Assembly (NCBI GenBank): GCA_964354365.1 | Contig: CAYGZM010000008.1 | Coordinates: forward strand, 1 to 58,262 | DNA length: 58,262 nt | Reading direction: 5' to 3' | Source of the DNA: CAYGZM01 sp964354365 | GTDB taxonomy: Bacteria > Planctomycetota > Phycisphaerae > Sedimentisphaerales > Anaerobacaceae | Shown here: in pieces, positions 6,771 to 15,824 of the stretch | Position numbering within the stretch: the stretch's first letter is position 1 | How the letters are laid out: every line of letters begins with the position of its first letter | The notes under the pieces: generated by a model | Databases searched by the model: none | Told to the model about the DNA's origin: nothing | The model's input: the letters and a program-made list of their open reading frames with translations, nothing else | Made by a program: the position numbers and the translations under genes

Positions 6771-8327
6771 TCAATAGCGTCTGGCGGTGGTCTTGGGAGG
6801 GTTGGAGTGGTTGATGAAGAAGTATCGCAGGGCGTCGATTGGGTGGTCGTAAACGCCGTCTTTCAGGGGCAGTTCGCCGGCGAGTCCCGCATGGCTGGGG
6901 TCGGGGTAGTGGTAGCTCCGCATAGCCTCAATAAGTCGCGGGCACCGGGGCGAGATTACGAGGGTGCTTTTGCCGTCGCCGGAGCGAATAGCCCGGCGGA
7001 TAAGCTCGATGCCGTCGAGGATACCGCTTCTTTTGAATCGGGTTACGATTCCGAGCGTTCGCAGCTCGCGGACGACGCTTGTGCCGGTAACGTCATTGAC
7101 TCCCGCTCCGGCGGGGTCGCAGAAGGTGGCGAAAACCTGCTCTTCGGTGCAGGGCGTTCGGGCCTTTATCTCGGCGGCGTGCACGTCGATGGTCGCCCTG
7201 CTGCGGACGTATTCATCGATGACGCGGATGATGCCGTCGCTATCGACCTGGAGCCAGAGGCACACGAAGGGATTGATGAAACCGAAGTCGAGCGCGCGGT
7301 AGAGGGGCAGGTTCGGATCGTAATCGCAGGGCCGGACATGGATATCGGGGTCGAAGTCGGCGAAGACGACGTTCTCCAGCGAGGGTCTTCTGCAAAGCAT
7401 CTCGGCCTCGAAGCCGGCCCTGCTGGCGCGGCGCATTTGCGTGATGCAGTCGTCGATTTTCAAGTAGCCTTTCGCGTTCTTCGCCTTGCCCCCGCAGTCA
7501 GGCCACAAGGGACACTGCGAGCAGGTCCTGTCAGTGCACTTTTCGATCACCTCCCACATACACCACTTGAAGACTGGCGTGCCGAACTGGGGCGCGGCGG
7601 CGACGACTCTTTGCATCAGGCCGTAGGGGCGGTGCATTGTGCTGATTAGCTCCATAGCGGCGATGAGATTGGCCGTGCTCTGGGTGGTGAACTTGGCGGC
7701 GGCGAAGACATCCTCATCGAAAAGCTCGACCTCGTCGCATCGGAGCTTCTGGATGTGCTGGCCGCGGACGCTGGTCGGCGATTGCGTGAGGACTTCGACC
7801 TTCGAATTATTGGCGAATCGGCACTTGCCTTTGAGTGCGTGGCCGTAAAGGAATTCCTCGAAGCCGCGGCCAAGAAAGCCGGTGAGGTATTCGTACATTC
7901 GGCCTGACTGCTCGCCCGAGCCGCCCAGGATTCGCACCTGGCAGTTGGGCTTGAAGATGCAGTCCAGAAGCGTGGCGACCGCCGCCAGTTCGGTCTTTCC
8001 GCCGGCGCGGTTGGCCCAGACGATGCAGTCGGCATTTCCTCTTCGCAGGCCAGATGCTTGCCTCCGTTCAGCATGACATTGAAAGTCGGCGGAGAAGGTA
8101 TGCCAGAGGTAGTCCAGGGGGCTATTGTGCTCCGGGCAGATTCGCCTGTCCGGGACGTTAATGCCGAGGAAGACCTTGACGTAGTTTTTCAGGTCCCGCC
8201 TAGTTCCGGGCCGAGCACGCCTAAGAGCTGAGTAAATCCGCCGAACATCCGGCGGACAAGTGTGGGTTGCTGTTTCCATGTTACTCTCAATCTGTGATTT
8301 GAGTGCTGGGAGCATTGATTCGGTCAT
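6771..8327 (-). CDS. Phage-type terminase large subunit, solitary
   Basis: The 518-residue protein resembles the ATPase-nuclease motor that packages DNA into phage heads. The ATPase half has the deviant Walker A ANRAGGKT (105-112) seen in many TerL proteins and a Walker B/DE box KLRCDEVELFDED (194-206). The C-terminal RNase H-like nuclease has acidic sites in RALDFGF (D347), FCDPAGAG (D404) and YDHPIDALRYF (D494, D498), so all expected active-site acids are present. Between the halves is a Cys cluster C-x4-C-x2-C-x5-C (264-278), a possible zinc site not usual for TerL. The start at 8327 has GGAGGAG 9 nt upstream. No portal, capsid or integrase gene is adjacent, so this is a domesticated or relict gene, or part of a dispersed system with the TerS-like gene at 33163. 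Confidence 0.85.
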   Translation of the reverse strand: MTESMLPALKSQIESNMETATHTCPPDVRRIYSALRRARPGTRRDLKNYVKVFLGINVPDRRICPEHNSPLDYLWHTFSADFQCHAERRQASGLRRGNADCIVWANRAGGKTELAAVATLLDCIFKPNCQVRILGGSGEQSGRMYEYLTGFLGRGFEEFLYGHALKGKCRFANNSKVEVLTQSPTSVRGQHIQKLRCDEVELFDEDVFAAAKFTTQSTANLIAAMELISTMHRPYGLMQRVVAAAPQFGTPVFKWCMWEVIEKCTDRTCSQCPLWPDCGGKAKNAKGYLKIDDCITQMRRASRAGFEAEMLCRRPSLENVVFADFDPDIHVRPCDYDPNLPLYRALDFGFINPFVCLWLQVDSDGIIRVIDEYVRSRATIDVHAAEIKARTPCTEEQVFATFCDPAGAGVNDVTGTSVVRELRTLGIVTRFKRSGILDGIELIRRAIRSGDGKSTLVISPRCPRLIEAMRSYHYPDPSHAGLAGELPLKDGVYDHPIDALRYFFINHSNPPKTTARRY

Positions 8328-8508
8328 AGTGATTGTCTCCTCCAATGGGATGTGAATTAGGTTGATTGTCGGTTGGCGAAATTGCCACAAAGGCACGAAG
8401 GCGCAAAGAAGAATGGGACACAGGCTGACACTAACCCTTCACAAGCAAAGGGCGTTAAAACTATGGCGTGTTGGCGGTTGGCCTGTGCGGGGAACTCAGA
8501 AAAGTGTT

Positions 8509-10206
8509 TTAGGGGCGGTATTGCTCCCGCCAGGCGTGTCCAAGTATCGCAAAGTCGATAGGACCTACGTCGCAGTCCCTATCAAGGTCCCCGCCGAACA
8601 CCATTGGATGACCACTTGCTGACGTTTCGCAGCGCTTCAGCCACTGAGCGAGCATTATACGCAAATCAAGCGGGTCGACTTTGCAGTCGCCGTTGATGTC
8701 CGCCGGCATACGAAATGGGCAGGTGGACCTGCCGAAGTAGGATTTGCTCGCCTCGATTGTGCCGCCATAGGCACCCATATTGATTATGCCGCCGTTGGGA
8801 AAACGCTCACGCCCAACCGGACCTGAAATATTGCCAGCGTCGATGCAGGAGCTTGTAACTGTGTCGATGACCCAGGTTTGGGTATTTGGGTTCCATCTGC
8901 CTGCCTGGGATTTCAAGTGGTAATCTCCGTGGACCCAGAAGTCATCCCACGCCTCTTCTGGGGTACCGTTGTTATCCCAATGTCCGGGCAGAGCAAAGCA
9001 GGGGTCGGCATCGATATTGCCTATGCCGGGCCAGCCTCCTTGGACGTTGCTGTACGCCACAAGGGGGGTGCCACCTCGAATCCCAGCCTGTTCGTTCCCC
9101 CATATGATACAGTTGCTGACGATAGGTGTGCCTTCGTAGCAATGAACGGCACCGGTCATCCCGGCGTAATCCAGGCGGTTGAAGCAGATTGTGGAATTGC
9201 GCAGTGTCGGACTCCCGCTGCAGTAGACCCCGCTTCCGGCGGCTGCCAAGCCCCACTGTTTAACTCCGCTGGCCAGGTTATTGCATACAACGGATGTCTC
9301 CATTATTCCGCCGTCGGCGCTAAACCAAGCGAGGCCCCCACCGCATACCAGGGCTTCGTTATCTCTGATAGTGCAATCGGCAATCATCAGGTTATCGAAG
9401 AAGACGAGCCCGCCTCCGGTTTCGGCGGTGTTGTTCTCGATCGTGCAGCTTAGCACGACCAACCCACAGTATCCGGCCGATAGGCCGCCACCAATCCTAG
9501 CTTTATTGCCCCTGATTTTGCAGTTGACTATCCTCGGGGAACCTCCTTCGACGTATATGCCCCCGCCGATAACATCACCGTCTCCCCATGGGGAGACGTC
9601 CGGCAAACGCCCATTGTCCTCGATTGTGCAGTTAGCGATTACTGTATTCGCGTCTCTGGAGTAGATCCCCCCACCAGCACCCAAATCGTATCCTTCTGCC
9701 GGGACCCCGATTGTGTTACCCTTGATTACGCAATCCGTTATTTTGGGGCTACTTCGATAACAGAAGATCGCTCCGCCGACCGGTGCCACAATGTCTTTAG
9801 CCCATTCAACAGGTGCACAGCCATTCTGTATGGTCAAGCCCGCAACTATGGAATTGACACCCTCGTCACTGTGAAAGTAGAATCCACGGTGTCGATTCGA
9901 TTCATTGGCTTCGCAGTCAAGGACAGTGGTGGCGACGATGTTGGGGTCGTTGGGAGCCATAGACCGTACGGTGATGGCTTTTCCATTGAAGTCGATGTCT
10001 CGATTTCCGGGGCCGGTGTATCGGCCGGGCTGGATTTCGACTGTGTCGCCGTTGTTCGCATCGTCTATCGCCCCCTGGATATTATTGAAATCCGCCGGCC
10101 CATCATCATCGACGTAGATGGTTTTGGCTGCAAAGGCCGGGGCATTCGCTGCGGCGAGGGATAGCAGCATTGTCAGGCAGAGGTTCAGGGCCTTGCTTTT
10201 TCCCAT
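8509..10206 (-). CDS. Exported right-handed beta-helix protein with dockerin-like C-terminus
   Basis: The 565-residue product begins with a signal peptide (CLTMLLSLAAANAPAFA). Next comes TIYVDDDGPADFNNIQGAID, the usual entry into planctomycete parallel beta-helix proteins. Many GGGIY...NCTIEDN-type coils follow (GGGIYVEGGSPRIVNCKIRG, GGGLVFFDNLMIADCTIRDN), as in pectate-lyase-like folds. The C-terminal 70 residues carry two calcium-binding dockerin-like units, DINGDCKVDPLDLRIMLAQW and GDLDRDCDVGPIDFAILGHA. Such modules may anchor the protein to a cohesin-like scaffold; none is in this window. No catalytic residue set was recognised. The ATG at 10206 is preferred over a TTG at 10221 because GGGAG lies upstream. 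Confidence 0.85.
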   Translation of the reverse strand: MGKSKALNLCLTMLLSLAAANAPAFAAKTIYVDDDGPADFNNIQGAIDDANNGDTVEIQPGRYTGPGNRDIDFNGKAITVRSMAPNDPNIVATTVLDCEANESNRHRGFYFHSDEGVNSIVAGLTIQNGCAPVEWAKDIVAPVGGAIFCYRSSPKITDCVIKGNTIGVPAEGYDLGAGGGIYSRDANTVIANCTIEDNGRLPDVSPWGDGDVIGGGIYVEGGSPRIVNCKIRGNKARIGGGLSAGYCGLVVLSCTIENNTAETGGGLVFFDNLMIADCTIRDNEALVCGGGLAWFSADGGIMETSVVCNNLASGVKQWGLAAAGSGVYCSGSPTLRNSTICFNRLDYAGMTGAVHCYEGTPIVSNCIIWGNEQAGIRGGTPLVAYSNVQGGWPGIGNIDADPCFALPGHWDNNGTPEEAWDDFWVHGDYHLKSQAGRWNPNTQTWVIDTVTSSCIDAGNISGPVGRERFPNGGIINMGAYGGTIEASKSYFGRSTCPFRMPADINGDCKVDPLDLRIMLAQWLKRCETSASGHPMVFGGDLDRDCDVGPIDFAILGHAWREQYRP

Positions 10207-10303
10207 TTGCGGGTCTCCCAAAGTTGCGCTACTCTACGTCAACTGGGGGGTATTATACCAGGTTTGGGGCCAATTGTCCAGCGTTTTTTTGCGCTTTTTG
10301 GGA

Positions 10304-13300
10304 TTATTGTACGACGATGTGTTTTTCGGCGTTGGCGTCGAGGCCGATGGCGATGCCTTCGGCGAGCTGTTTGCCCGTGAGGGTCTTTTGGGTGTTTAAG
10401 GTCAGGTCGAGGAGTTCGTAGCGTTTTTCGGGCTTGGCGGTGAACCATTCGGGGAACTGGTTTATCCTGGGCCAGTCAAGAGGCAGCTTCATAATGGTCT
10501 GGTGACGCGGGGTGTCGAAGATTAGCTTGCCCTGCCAGCCTTTTTCGGCGCGGATGGCTATCTTCAAAACGTCGGCATCCTGGACGGCACCGAAGGCGAT
10601 ATCTTCTCGCCACGGCTGGATGGTCAGGCCCTTTGTCTTCCAGAGGCAGTACATAATTGTTGTTCGTGCGAAGTTGCCGTCGCCATGCCAGCCTTCGATG
10701 ACGCCATCGGGTTTTTGCATCGCCCACATCACTTTTGTTTCGCTGTCTATCCAGCTTGCGGCTGAATCAACCGGCTCGCGGTTGTAAAGGTTGAGGGCGG
10801 ATTCGATTGAGTCGGCGTAGCCGTCGGAGCTGCTGCCTTCCCATTTGTAGTTTCTGTAATGGTCGTTGAGATTTTCGAGGGCCTTTATGGCGGCCTGGCG
10901 GTAGGCGTCGGTCCTGTCGATGAGATAGACGGTGTAGAAGCCGTTGAGGTTGTAGCCCCAGGTATCGGCCAGGGCGGTATCGTGGTCGGCGGTTTTGGGA
11001 TTTATCCAGTTGTAGAACAGGCCGTGCTCATTGCGTCCGACTTCGAGGACGCGGTCGAGCATTTCGTGAATCGGCTTTTGATAGACCTTCTTTTTCTCCG
11101 GCTGAGCGAAGCTGACCGCAGCGTACAGCTCGCAAAGGCCGGAGAGGATCTCGCAGCCGTGGTCTCGCAGGCGGAGCCTGTCTTCGTCGCGTGTCGGGTG
11201 GTGGTTATCGAGCAGGTAGTAATCGCCCAAGCGGATTGCCCAATCGAGGTATTTGTCCTCGCCGGTCATATAGTAGATGCGAGAGAGGGTCTGGAGCATC
11301 TCGCCGTTGACTTCCTGGCTGGTGGAGGGGATGTTGCCGAAGGGCGTTTCGATGGGGGCGTGCTTCCAGATATCGTCGAGGATGGCGAGCATGCGCTGCG
11401 ACCAGGGGCTTTGGCCGAGCCATTCGGTCAGCGGCACCAGGCCGTCCTTGACATACTCTGCTGAGCCGAAGATGATTCGGGAGATTTCAGGCTGGTCGTC
11501 TTGGAAGCCCTGCTTTGAAAAGGAATATGTATCTGGCATTGCGCCGATGCGTGAGGTGAGCTTGGTCTCGGTGCGGAGCATATCGAGCATTCGGCCTTCA
11601 AACATCGGGCGGTCGGTGATGGCGGCCGTGAGGACCATAAAGGGATAGTTGTCGGCGGCGCTGTCCTGAGCGTTCCATATATCTTTGTTCTGGCTGAGGT
11701 TGCGGGGGATCAGGCCGGTTTTTGGGTCGGCGTAGGCGAGCCAGCCGGCGACGAAATCGCGACAACGGGGGAAGCCTTCGCCGGCGAGCCTGCCGTTTTC
11801 GAGGGCCTGCTCGAAGTCGGGGTCGTCCTTGTTGATCGGCTTTCCGACGCCGCGTTTGGCGAGTTGTTTTAGCTCGTCGAGGTGGTCTTGGTAAACGGCG
11901 CGAGGGGTGGTGTCGTGCTGTTTGCACAGCGATGCGGCCATGCCGACAAGCTCGCCCATCATACCGCAGGTCCGCATTACGCGGACGGTTCCCAAGGCCA
12001 CGTGGGTGACGCTGATGTCACGGCCGGCCATAAAGAGGTTCTCGATGTTGCGGGAATAGAAGCAACGGTAGGGGATCGGGTAGGGCTTGATGGGCGTGAA
12101 CTCTGCGATTGAGCGGAACTCCTCGCCGGGGAAGTGCTTGGTATTTTCCGGGTCAGGGTAGTGCAGGTCGATTGTCCAGGTGGTGGTGACGAAGGCGTCG
12201 GGGAATATTGTCCTGCCGAGGATGTCCTGCTCTTTGAGTATGACGTCGCCGAGCAGCCTGCGTGATTCGCGCTTGCCGGCGACGTAGGCGACCCAATCGA
12301 GCTTGCGGTCGGCGTAATCGGAGGTTTTGTTGCTCTTGTTCTTGAGGTACGCCCAGTTGCCGAAGACCGCTCTCAGGCCGTAATCGCGGATGTATTCGGA
12401 TTCGGTTATCTGGTCGCGGTTCAGGCCGGTCTCCCAATTCCAGTCGCCGCGGGTCAGGTAGTGACAGCTCTTTTCGTTGAACTGCAGCGCCCAGAGGCAA
12501 TCGGGGAAGCCGGCTGATTCGCCGGTCTGGGCGGAGCACCACTGGACCGATGCGCCCATAGTCATTTTGTCGGGCCGTTCGGGGGCGAGTGACTCGCCCG
12601 TCTCGTCGCGGCTTTCGCGTCCCATCCGAAAATGGGCCCCTGATAGAAAGCCCAACGTCCCGTCGCCGGTGCAATCTGCCAAGACGGTCGCGCGGAATCG
12701 CAACTCTTTGGAGTTGCGGATGTGCTTTGCAATCACTGCTGTTATGCGGTTGCCGGCCTTCTCGACACTGAAGGCATGCATGTCAGTGAACAGTTGGATA
12801 TTCGGCTCGGCGTTGACGACGCGGAGCTTCTTCTGGTCGTCGTAGTAGGAGGCCGGTCGAGCGTTGCCCTGGTAGCCGGGGTCAAGCTCTTTGACCACGT
12901 CGCCGAGGGCAGGATATGGGGGCAGATTGATCTGGCCGTTTAGATGCACCCGGACCTCGGATGAGTTGTTGCCGCCGAGCACGGGCCTATCCTGAATGAG
13001 AGCCACCTTGCAGCCGAGCCTCGCCGCCGAGACAGCGGCGCATGTGCCTGCCATCCCCCCGCCGACGACAATTAGATCGAATTGCCCGGCATCCTGCGGC
13101 TCGTCCGGCAGGCCGAGCATTTTCCTGCGAAACGCCGCCAGCTTTTCGTCGTTCGGCGGGACGAAGTCAAAGTCGGAGCTCACGACGATTGCGTCGCATC
13201 TGCCGTCGAAGCCGGTCAGGTCATGCAGAGCGATAGTGACGTTTTTCTCAATGATCTCGACGGTCCCACCATCCTGCCAGTGCCAGTCGGCCCCTTCGTC

Positions 13301-13651
13301 GCCGAAGGTGGTCGTCAGTGGTTTGCCGTCAATGAGCAATTGGAATTTGCCCGGCGCGCCAGGCGCCTTCCAGGGGGCGACCCAATCGCGCGTGCGGACC
13401 CATACGCGGTGCTTGCCCGCAGTCGGGAAATCCACTTTGCTTATTGCGTCTTCCACCGGCCTGCCTAAGCCGTGCGCGAGCAGGAAGGGCGAACCCATCT
13501 GATCCATAAACTGCTGGTCAACGACCCACCCGCCGAGATTCTCAAATGCCTCGGCCTCGACAAGAACCGTTTGTGCCTGCACGGTGGCGACAGACAATAA
13601 CACCGACACAAAGAATAACGCAAACTTCCCGGCATCTATTAGTCTCGGCAT
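10304..13651 (-). CDS. Exported FAD-dependent oxidoreductase fused to a helical-barrel-like domain
   Basis: It has 1115 residues. A signal peptide (LFFVSVLLSVATVQA) is followed by a beta-sandwich-like module of about 130 residues (VRTRDWVAPWKAPGAPGKFQ). The FAD-dependent oxidoreductase domain has DLIVVGGGMAGTCAAVSAAR (GGGMAG at 197-202) and VLADCTGDGTLGFLSGAHFR, typical of the FAD_oxidored family. From about residue 640 the sequence turns to helical repeats (YYMTGEDKYLDWAIRLGDYY, WGYNLNGFYTVYLIDRTDAY), like alpha/alpha-barrel glycan-active domains. A DxxH-like catalytic set was not verified. The gene is single, with GGAGG 10 nt before the ATG. The role is probably oxidation of an extracellular carbohydrate or related substrate; the substrate is unknown. 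Confidence 0.8.
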   Translation of the reverse strand: MPRLIDAGKFALFFVSVLLSVATVQAQTVLVEAEAFENLGGWVVDQQFMDQMGSPFLLAHGLGRPVEDAISKVDFPTAGKHRVWVRTRDWVAPWKAPGAPGKFQLLIDGKPLTTTFGDEGADWHWQDGGTVEIIEKNVTIALHDLTGFDGRCDAIVVSSDFDFVPPNDEKLAAFRRKMLGLPDEPQDAGQFDLIVVGGGMAGTCAAVSAARLGCKVALIQDRPVLGGNNSSEVRVHLNGQINLPPYPALGDVVKELDPGYQGNARPASYYDDQKKLRVVNAEPNIQLFTDMHAFSVEKAGNRITAVIAKHIRNSKELRFRATVLADCTGDGTLGFLSGAHFRMGRESRDETGESLAPERPDKMTMGASVQWCSAQTGESAGFPDCLWALQFNEKSCHYLTRGDWNWETGLNRDQITESEYIRDYGLRAVFGNWAYLKNKSNKTSDYADRKLDWVAYVAGKRESRRLLGDVILKEQDILGRTIFPDAFVTTTWTIDLHYPDPENTKHFPGEEFRSIAEFTPIKPYPIPYRCFYSRNIENLFMAGRDISVTHVALGTVRVMRTCGMMGELVGMAASLCKQHDTTPRAVYQDHLDELKQLAKRGVGKPINKDDPDFEQALENGRLAGEGFPRCRDFVAGWLAYADPKTGLIPRNLSQNKDIWNAQDSAADNYPFMVLTAAITDRPMFEGRMLDMLRTETKLTSRIGAMPDTYSFSKQGFQDDQPEISRIIFGSAEYVKDGLVPLTEWLGQSPWSQRMLAILDDIWKHAPIETPFGNIPSTSQEVNGEMLQTLSRIYYMTGEDKYLDWAIRLGDYYLLDNHHPTRDEDRLRLRDHGCEILSGLCELYAAVSFAQPEKKKVYQKPIHEMLDRVLEVGRNEHGLFYNWINPKTADHDTALADTWGYNLNGFYTVYLIDRTDAYRQAAIKALENLNDHYRNYKWEGSSSDGYADSIESALNLYNREPVDSAASWIDSETKVMWAMQKPDGVIEGWHGDGNFARTTIMYCLWKTKGLTIQPWREDIAFGAVQDADVLKIAIRAEKGWQGKLIFDTPRHQTIMKLPLDWPRINQFPEWFTAKPEKRYELLDLTLNTQKTLTGKQLAEGIAIGLDANAEKHIVVQ

Positions 13652-13784
13652 CAGACTACTACCTCCAATTGTTCAGTTCCCCATGGACAACGGGCACTGC
13701 GTGGAAGCTTCTATGCTACTACGGCAACGTCCAGACTTTGATTATAACGGGACGTGCGCCTTATGCAACCGACTCATCGCGTAA

Positions 13785-14573
13785 TCAGAGATAATGCGTC
13801 CGCAAGAGAGCAATAAGCTGATCGTGCTTCTCATGAACAGCTATGTCAAGGAGCGAGTTTCCCTTGGTGTCCACGTAGGTCGGGTCTGCACCTTCCTGAA
13901 TGAGAAGTGCGGCCACATCCGAATGCCCGTTGTATACGGTCATGCTTAGCGGTGTTGATCCGTGTGCGGTCGACTCGTTGACGTAGGCTCCCGCGTTGAG
14001 AAGACTTTCGGCGATTTCTTTGTGGCCACGCGATGCAGCACAGTGCAGCGCGGAGAAACCGAAGACGTCACATTCATTCACGTTTGCGCCGCAAAGAAGC
14101 AGATAGTTGACGACATCTGAAAAACCGGAGCGCACAGCCCAAATAAGGGGGGGACGCTGGGTTTGAGAATCCGGTTCGCCAATAGGTGCGCCCGCCGTCA
14201 CCAATAATCTTACGGCATTCAGTCTCCCATTCCTGCACGCCACAATAAGTGGAGTATGACCATAGTTGTCAGGCTTGGTTAAGCATGCCCCATTTCGGAT
14301 AAGCAACTCTACCATTCCCCTCTCGCCCCCGGCTGCTGCAACGTGGAGGGGGGACCGGCCTTGCCGGTTCGTTGCGTGTACAGAGGCTCCTTCTTCCACG
14401 AGAAGCCTACCAATATTGGCGAACCCCGCGTCTGCGGCAATATGCAGAGGTGTGTTTCCATCGCGGTCCACAGCATTTACATCAGCACCGGCCGCCAAAT
14501 ACAGTTCTACGGTTGGCTTGTAGCCTAGGCGTACTACCTCATGCAAAGATATCTGCTTTGCCCGATGGCTCAT
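13785..14573 (-). CDS. Ankyrin repeat protein
   Basis: The 262-residue protein is almost entirely ankyrin repeats of about 33 residues, for example DGNTPLHIAADAGFANIGRL, QGRSPLHVAAAGGERGMVEL, FGFSALHCAASRGHKEIAES and HGSTPLSMTVYNGHSDVAAL. I count seven units. There is no signal peptide or membrane segment, so it is probably a cytoplasmic protein-protein interaction scaffold. The neighbours (two small unknown genes upstream on the same strand) give no clear role. The ribosome binding site is poor (GGAG is 13 nt upstream), so the exact start is less certain. Confidence 0.85.
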   Translation of the reverse strand: MSHRAKQISLHEVVRLGYKPTVELYLAAGADVNAVDRDGNTPLHIAADAGFANIGRLLVEEGASVHATNRQGRSPLHVAAAGGERGMVELLIRNGACLTKPDNYGHTPLIVACRNGRLNAVRLLVTAGAPIGEPDSQTQRPPLIWAVRSGFSDVVNYLLLCGANVNECDVFGFSALHCAASRGHKEIAESLLNAGAYVNESTAHGSTPLSMTVYNGHSDVAALLIQEGADPTYVDTKGNSLLDIAVHEKHDQLIALLRTHYL

Positions 14574-14600
14574 AAGATTCGCGCATCTCCAGTATGGGGA

Positions 14601-14888
14601 TCACAGTTTCAACCACAAAGCACATTTGCCAGGGGTATGGTGGATAGTCAGCGACCATGACTCGTAGTCAAGCCTTTCGACAAGAATCCCCACAAATCCC
14701 TTTATTATGCGTCCAATCTCTTCATGCGTTTTCAGCGTGGGTTTTCCGCCCGCTGCGTATTTCGCCGCAAGTCGGATGTACTGATCGCTATGCTTCTCGA
14801 TCAACTCGTTGACCACAAAGTGGCTATCAAACACACGCCCAGTTTCAACTCCATCCAAGATTCTTTCAATAGCCGTTCTAATGCCCAT
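14601..14888 (-). CDS. Small uncharacterised protein (95 residues)
   Basis: A strong AAGGAG sits 8 nt before the ATG at 14888. The product (MGIRTAIERILDGVETGRVF...) has a helical N-terminal half with HFVVNELIEKHSDQYIRLAA and ends in WSLTIHHTPGKCALWLKL. No family was recognised. It lies 38 bp downstream of the 14927-15559 gene on the same strand and 27 bp upstream of the ankyrin gene, so the three may be one transcript. The HTH-like neighbour and helical content hint at a regulatory or toxin-antitoxin-like pair, but I see no decisive motif. Confidence 0.6.
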   Translation of the reverse strand: MGIRTAIERILDGVETGRVFDSHFVVNELIEKHSDQYIRLAAKYAAGGKPTLKTHEEIGRIIKGFVGILVERLDYESWSLTIHHTPGKCALWLKL

Positions 14889-14926
14889 TTTTCAGTCTCC
14901 TTTTAAAGCACTTTTGGCAACTTGTG

Positions 14927-15559
14927 TTACCGACTTCTCTTCTTAGCATACTCAAGAAGCTCGCGAACATCAGACCACGCTGGATGTTCAGGGTCATCTG
15001 CTATGTCACTGCTTATGTGAAACGCAACAGCAGGTCTATGCGTGAATCTCTTGCCGTCGCCTCTCAACCACGAGCCAGCAGGTCCCTTGCCGTGAGCAAG
15101 CTCCTCGATGTGCGGCAATCTCTCAAGACTCTTCGCTTCGGGGAGCGTTTCGTCACCCTCAGCCTCTGGAATTGCAAGGAGGAGACCGCGCGAGTCGGAG
15201 TCAGGATACAACTGAGCAAGTACCCTGCCGCCCTTCTTAAAGCGAAAGTTTGTATATGGCCCCAGGTATTCTGCAAGCAAAGATGATTGCTCAGCTATTA
15301 GCCTGATCAGTGCAGCTGCATTATTATCGCCCCCTTGAGTTGGACGGGTGCTGTCGGCTGGCACAACCTCCTTCTTCAACACAGCCTCCCTCAGATGGGG
15401 TAGATAGAAGCGCGGGTCTTCGGCGGGCGGGATATAGGGAATCCGCTTGTTCGCAACCTCTGCCCTCAGGTGCTGAACCGGTCTGCGTATGAAGCGGGCA
15501 GCCTCGCTTAACGTTAGAAACTCGTAGAAATCGCTCGACTCGATGCTTTTCTTGCGCAT
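14927..15559 (-). CDS. HTH (excisionase/MerR-like N-terminus) protein of unknown function
   Basis: The product has 210 residues and AGGAG lies 8 nt before the ATG. The N-terminal 60 residues, FLTLSEAARFIRRPVQHLRA...KRIPYIPPAEDPRFYLPHLR, match the pattern of the helix-turn-helix 17/excisionase domain: an HTH followed by a wing that reads a site. The remainder has no known domain: a hydrophilic linker, GPYTNFRFKKGGRVLAQLYP, and a C-terminus rich in charged residues. It is transcribed away from the mobile mystery pair, with 265 bp of AT-rich DNA between. It may belong to mobile or phage-derived DNA, but no recombinase is adjacent. Confidence 0.6.
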   Translation of the reverse strand: MRKKSIESSDFYEFLTLSEAARFIRRPVQHLRAEVANKRIPYIPPAEDPRFYLPHLREAVLKKEVVPADSTRPTQGGDNNAAALIRLIAEQSSLLAEYLGPYTNFRFKKGGRVLAQLYPDSDSRGLLLAIPEAEGDETLPEAKSLERLPHIEELAHGKGPAGSWLRGDGKRFTHRPAVAFHISSDIADDPEHPAWSDVRELLEYAKKRSR

Positions 15560-15706
15560 GTTTCTTTCTCCTATTCCTTTATTAACAGCTAATCATCTTT
15601 ATTCTTATAAACCAAAGCTTACCAAAAACTACCATGCCAACAGGCTCTTGTAAAGCAGAAAAAAAGAAAAACATAAAAAATTCTCCCGGTTGCACTCTTT
15701 AGAAAA

Positions 15707-15789
15707 GTCTATAAATATATTGACTTCCTCTGGAAATTGTCTATATTTATATAGTCAGATATGACGATAGAGTCTATATGTATATGGAC
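15707..15789 (+). promoter_or_regulatory. Three 18-bp palindromes over the promoter of the mobile mystery operon
   Basis: Three copies of an 18-bp inverted repeat follow one another: GTCTATAAATATATTGAC (15707-15724), GTCTATATTTATATAGTC (15739-15756) and GTCTATATGTATATGGAC (15772-15789). Their starts are 32 and 33 bp apart, about three helical turns, so all would face the same side of the DNA. A promoter TTGACT (15720-15725), 16 bp, TATATT (15742-15747) is covered by the first two. The obvious candidate binder is the XRE protein encoded just downstream, giving autoregulation by inference. Confidence 0.65.
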
Positions 15790-15824
15790 AGTAGTCGTGA
15801 TTCTTCGGCTTTCGGGTGCAGATT

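Noticed and set aside
6756..7649. 297-codon plus-strand frame over the terminase gene
   Set aside because: Antisense to TerL, whose active-site motifs are complete; no start signal.
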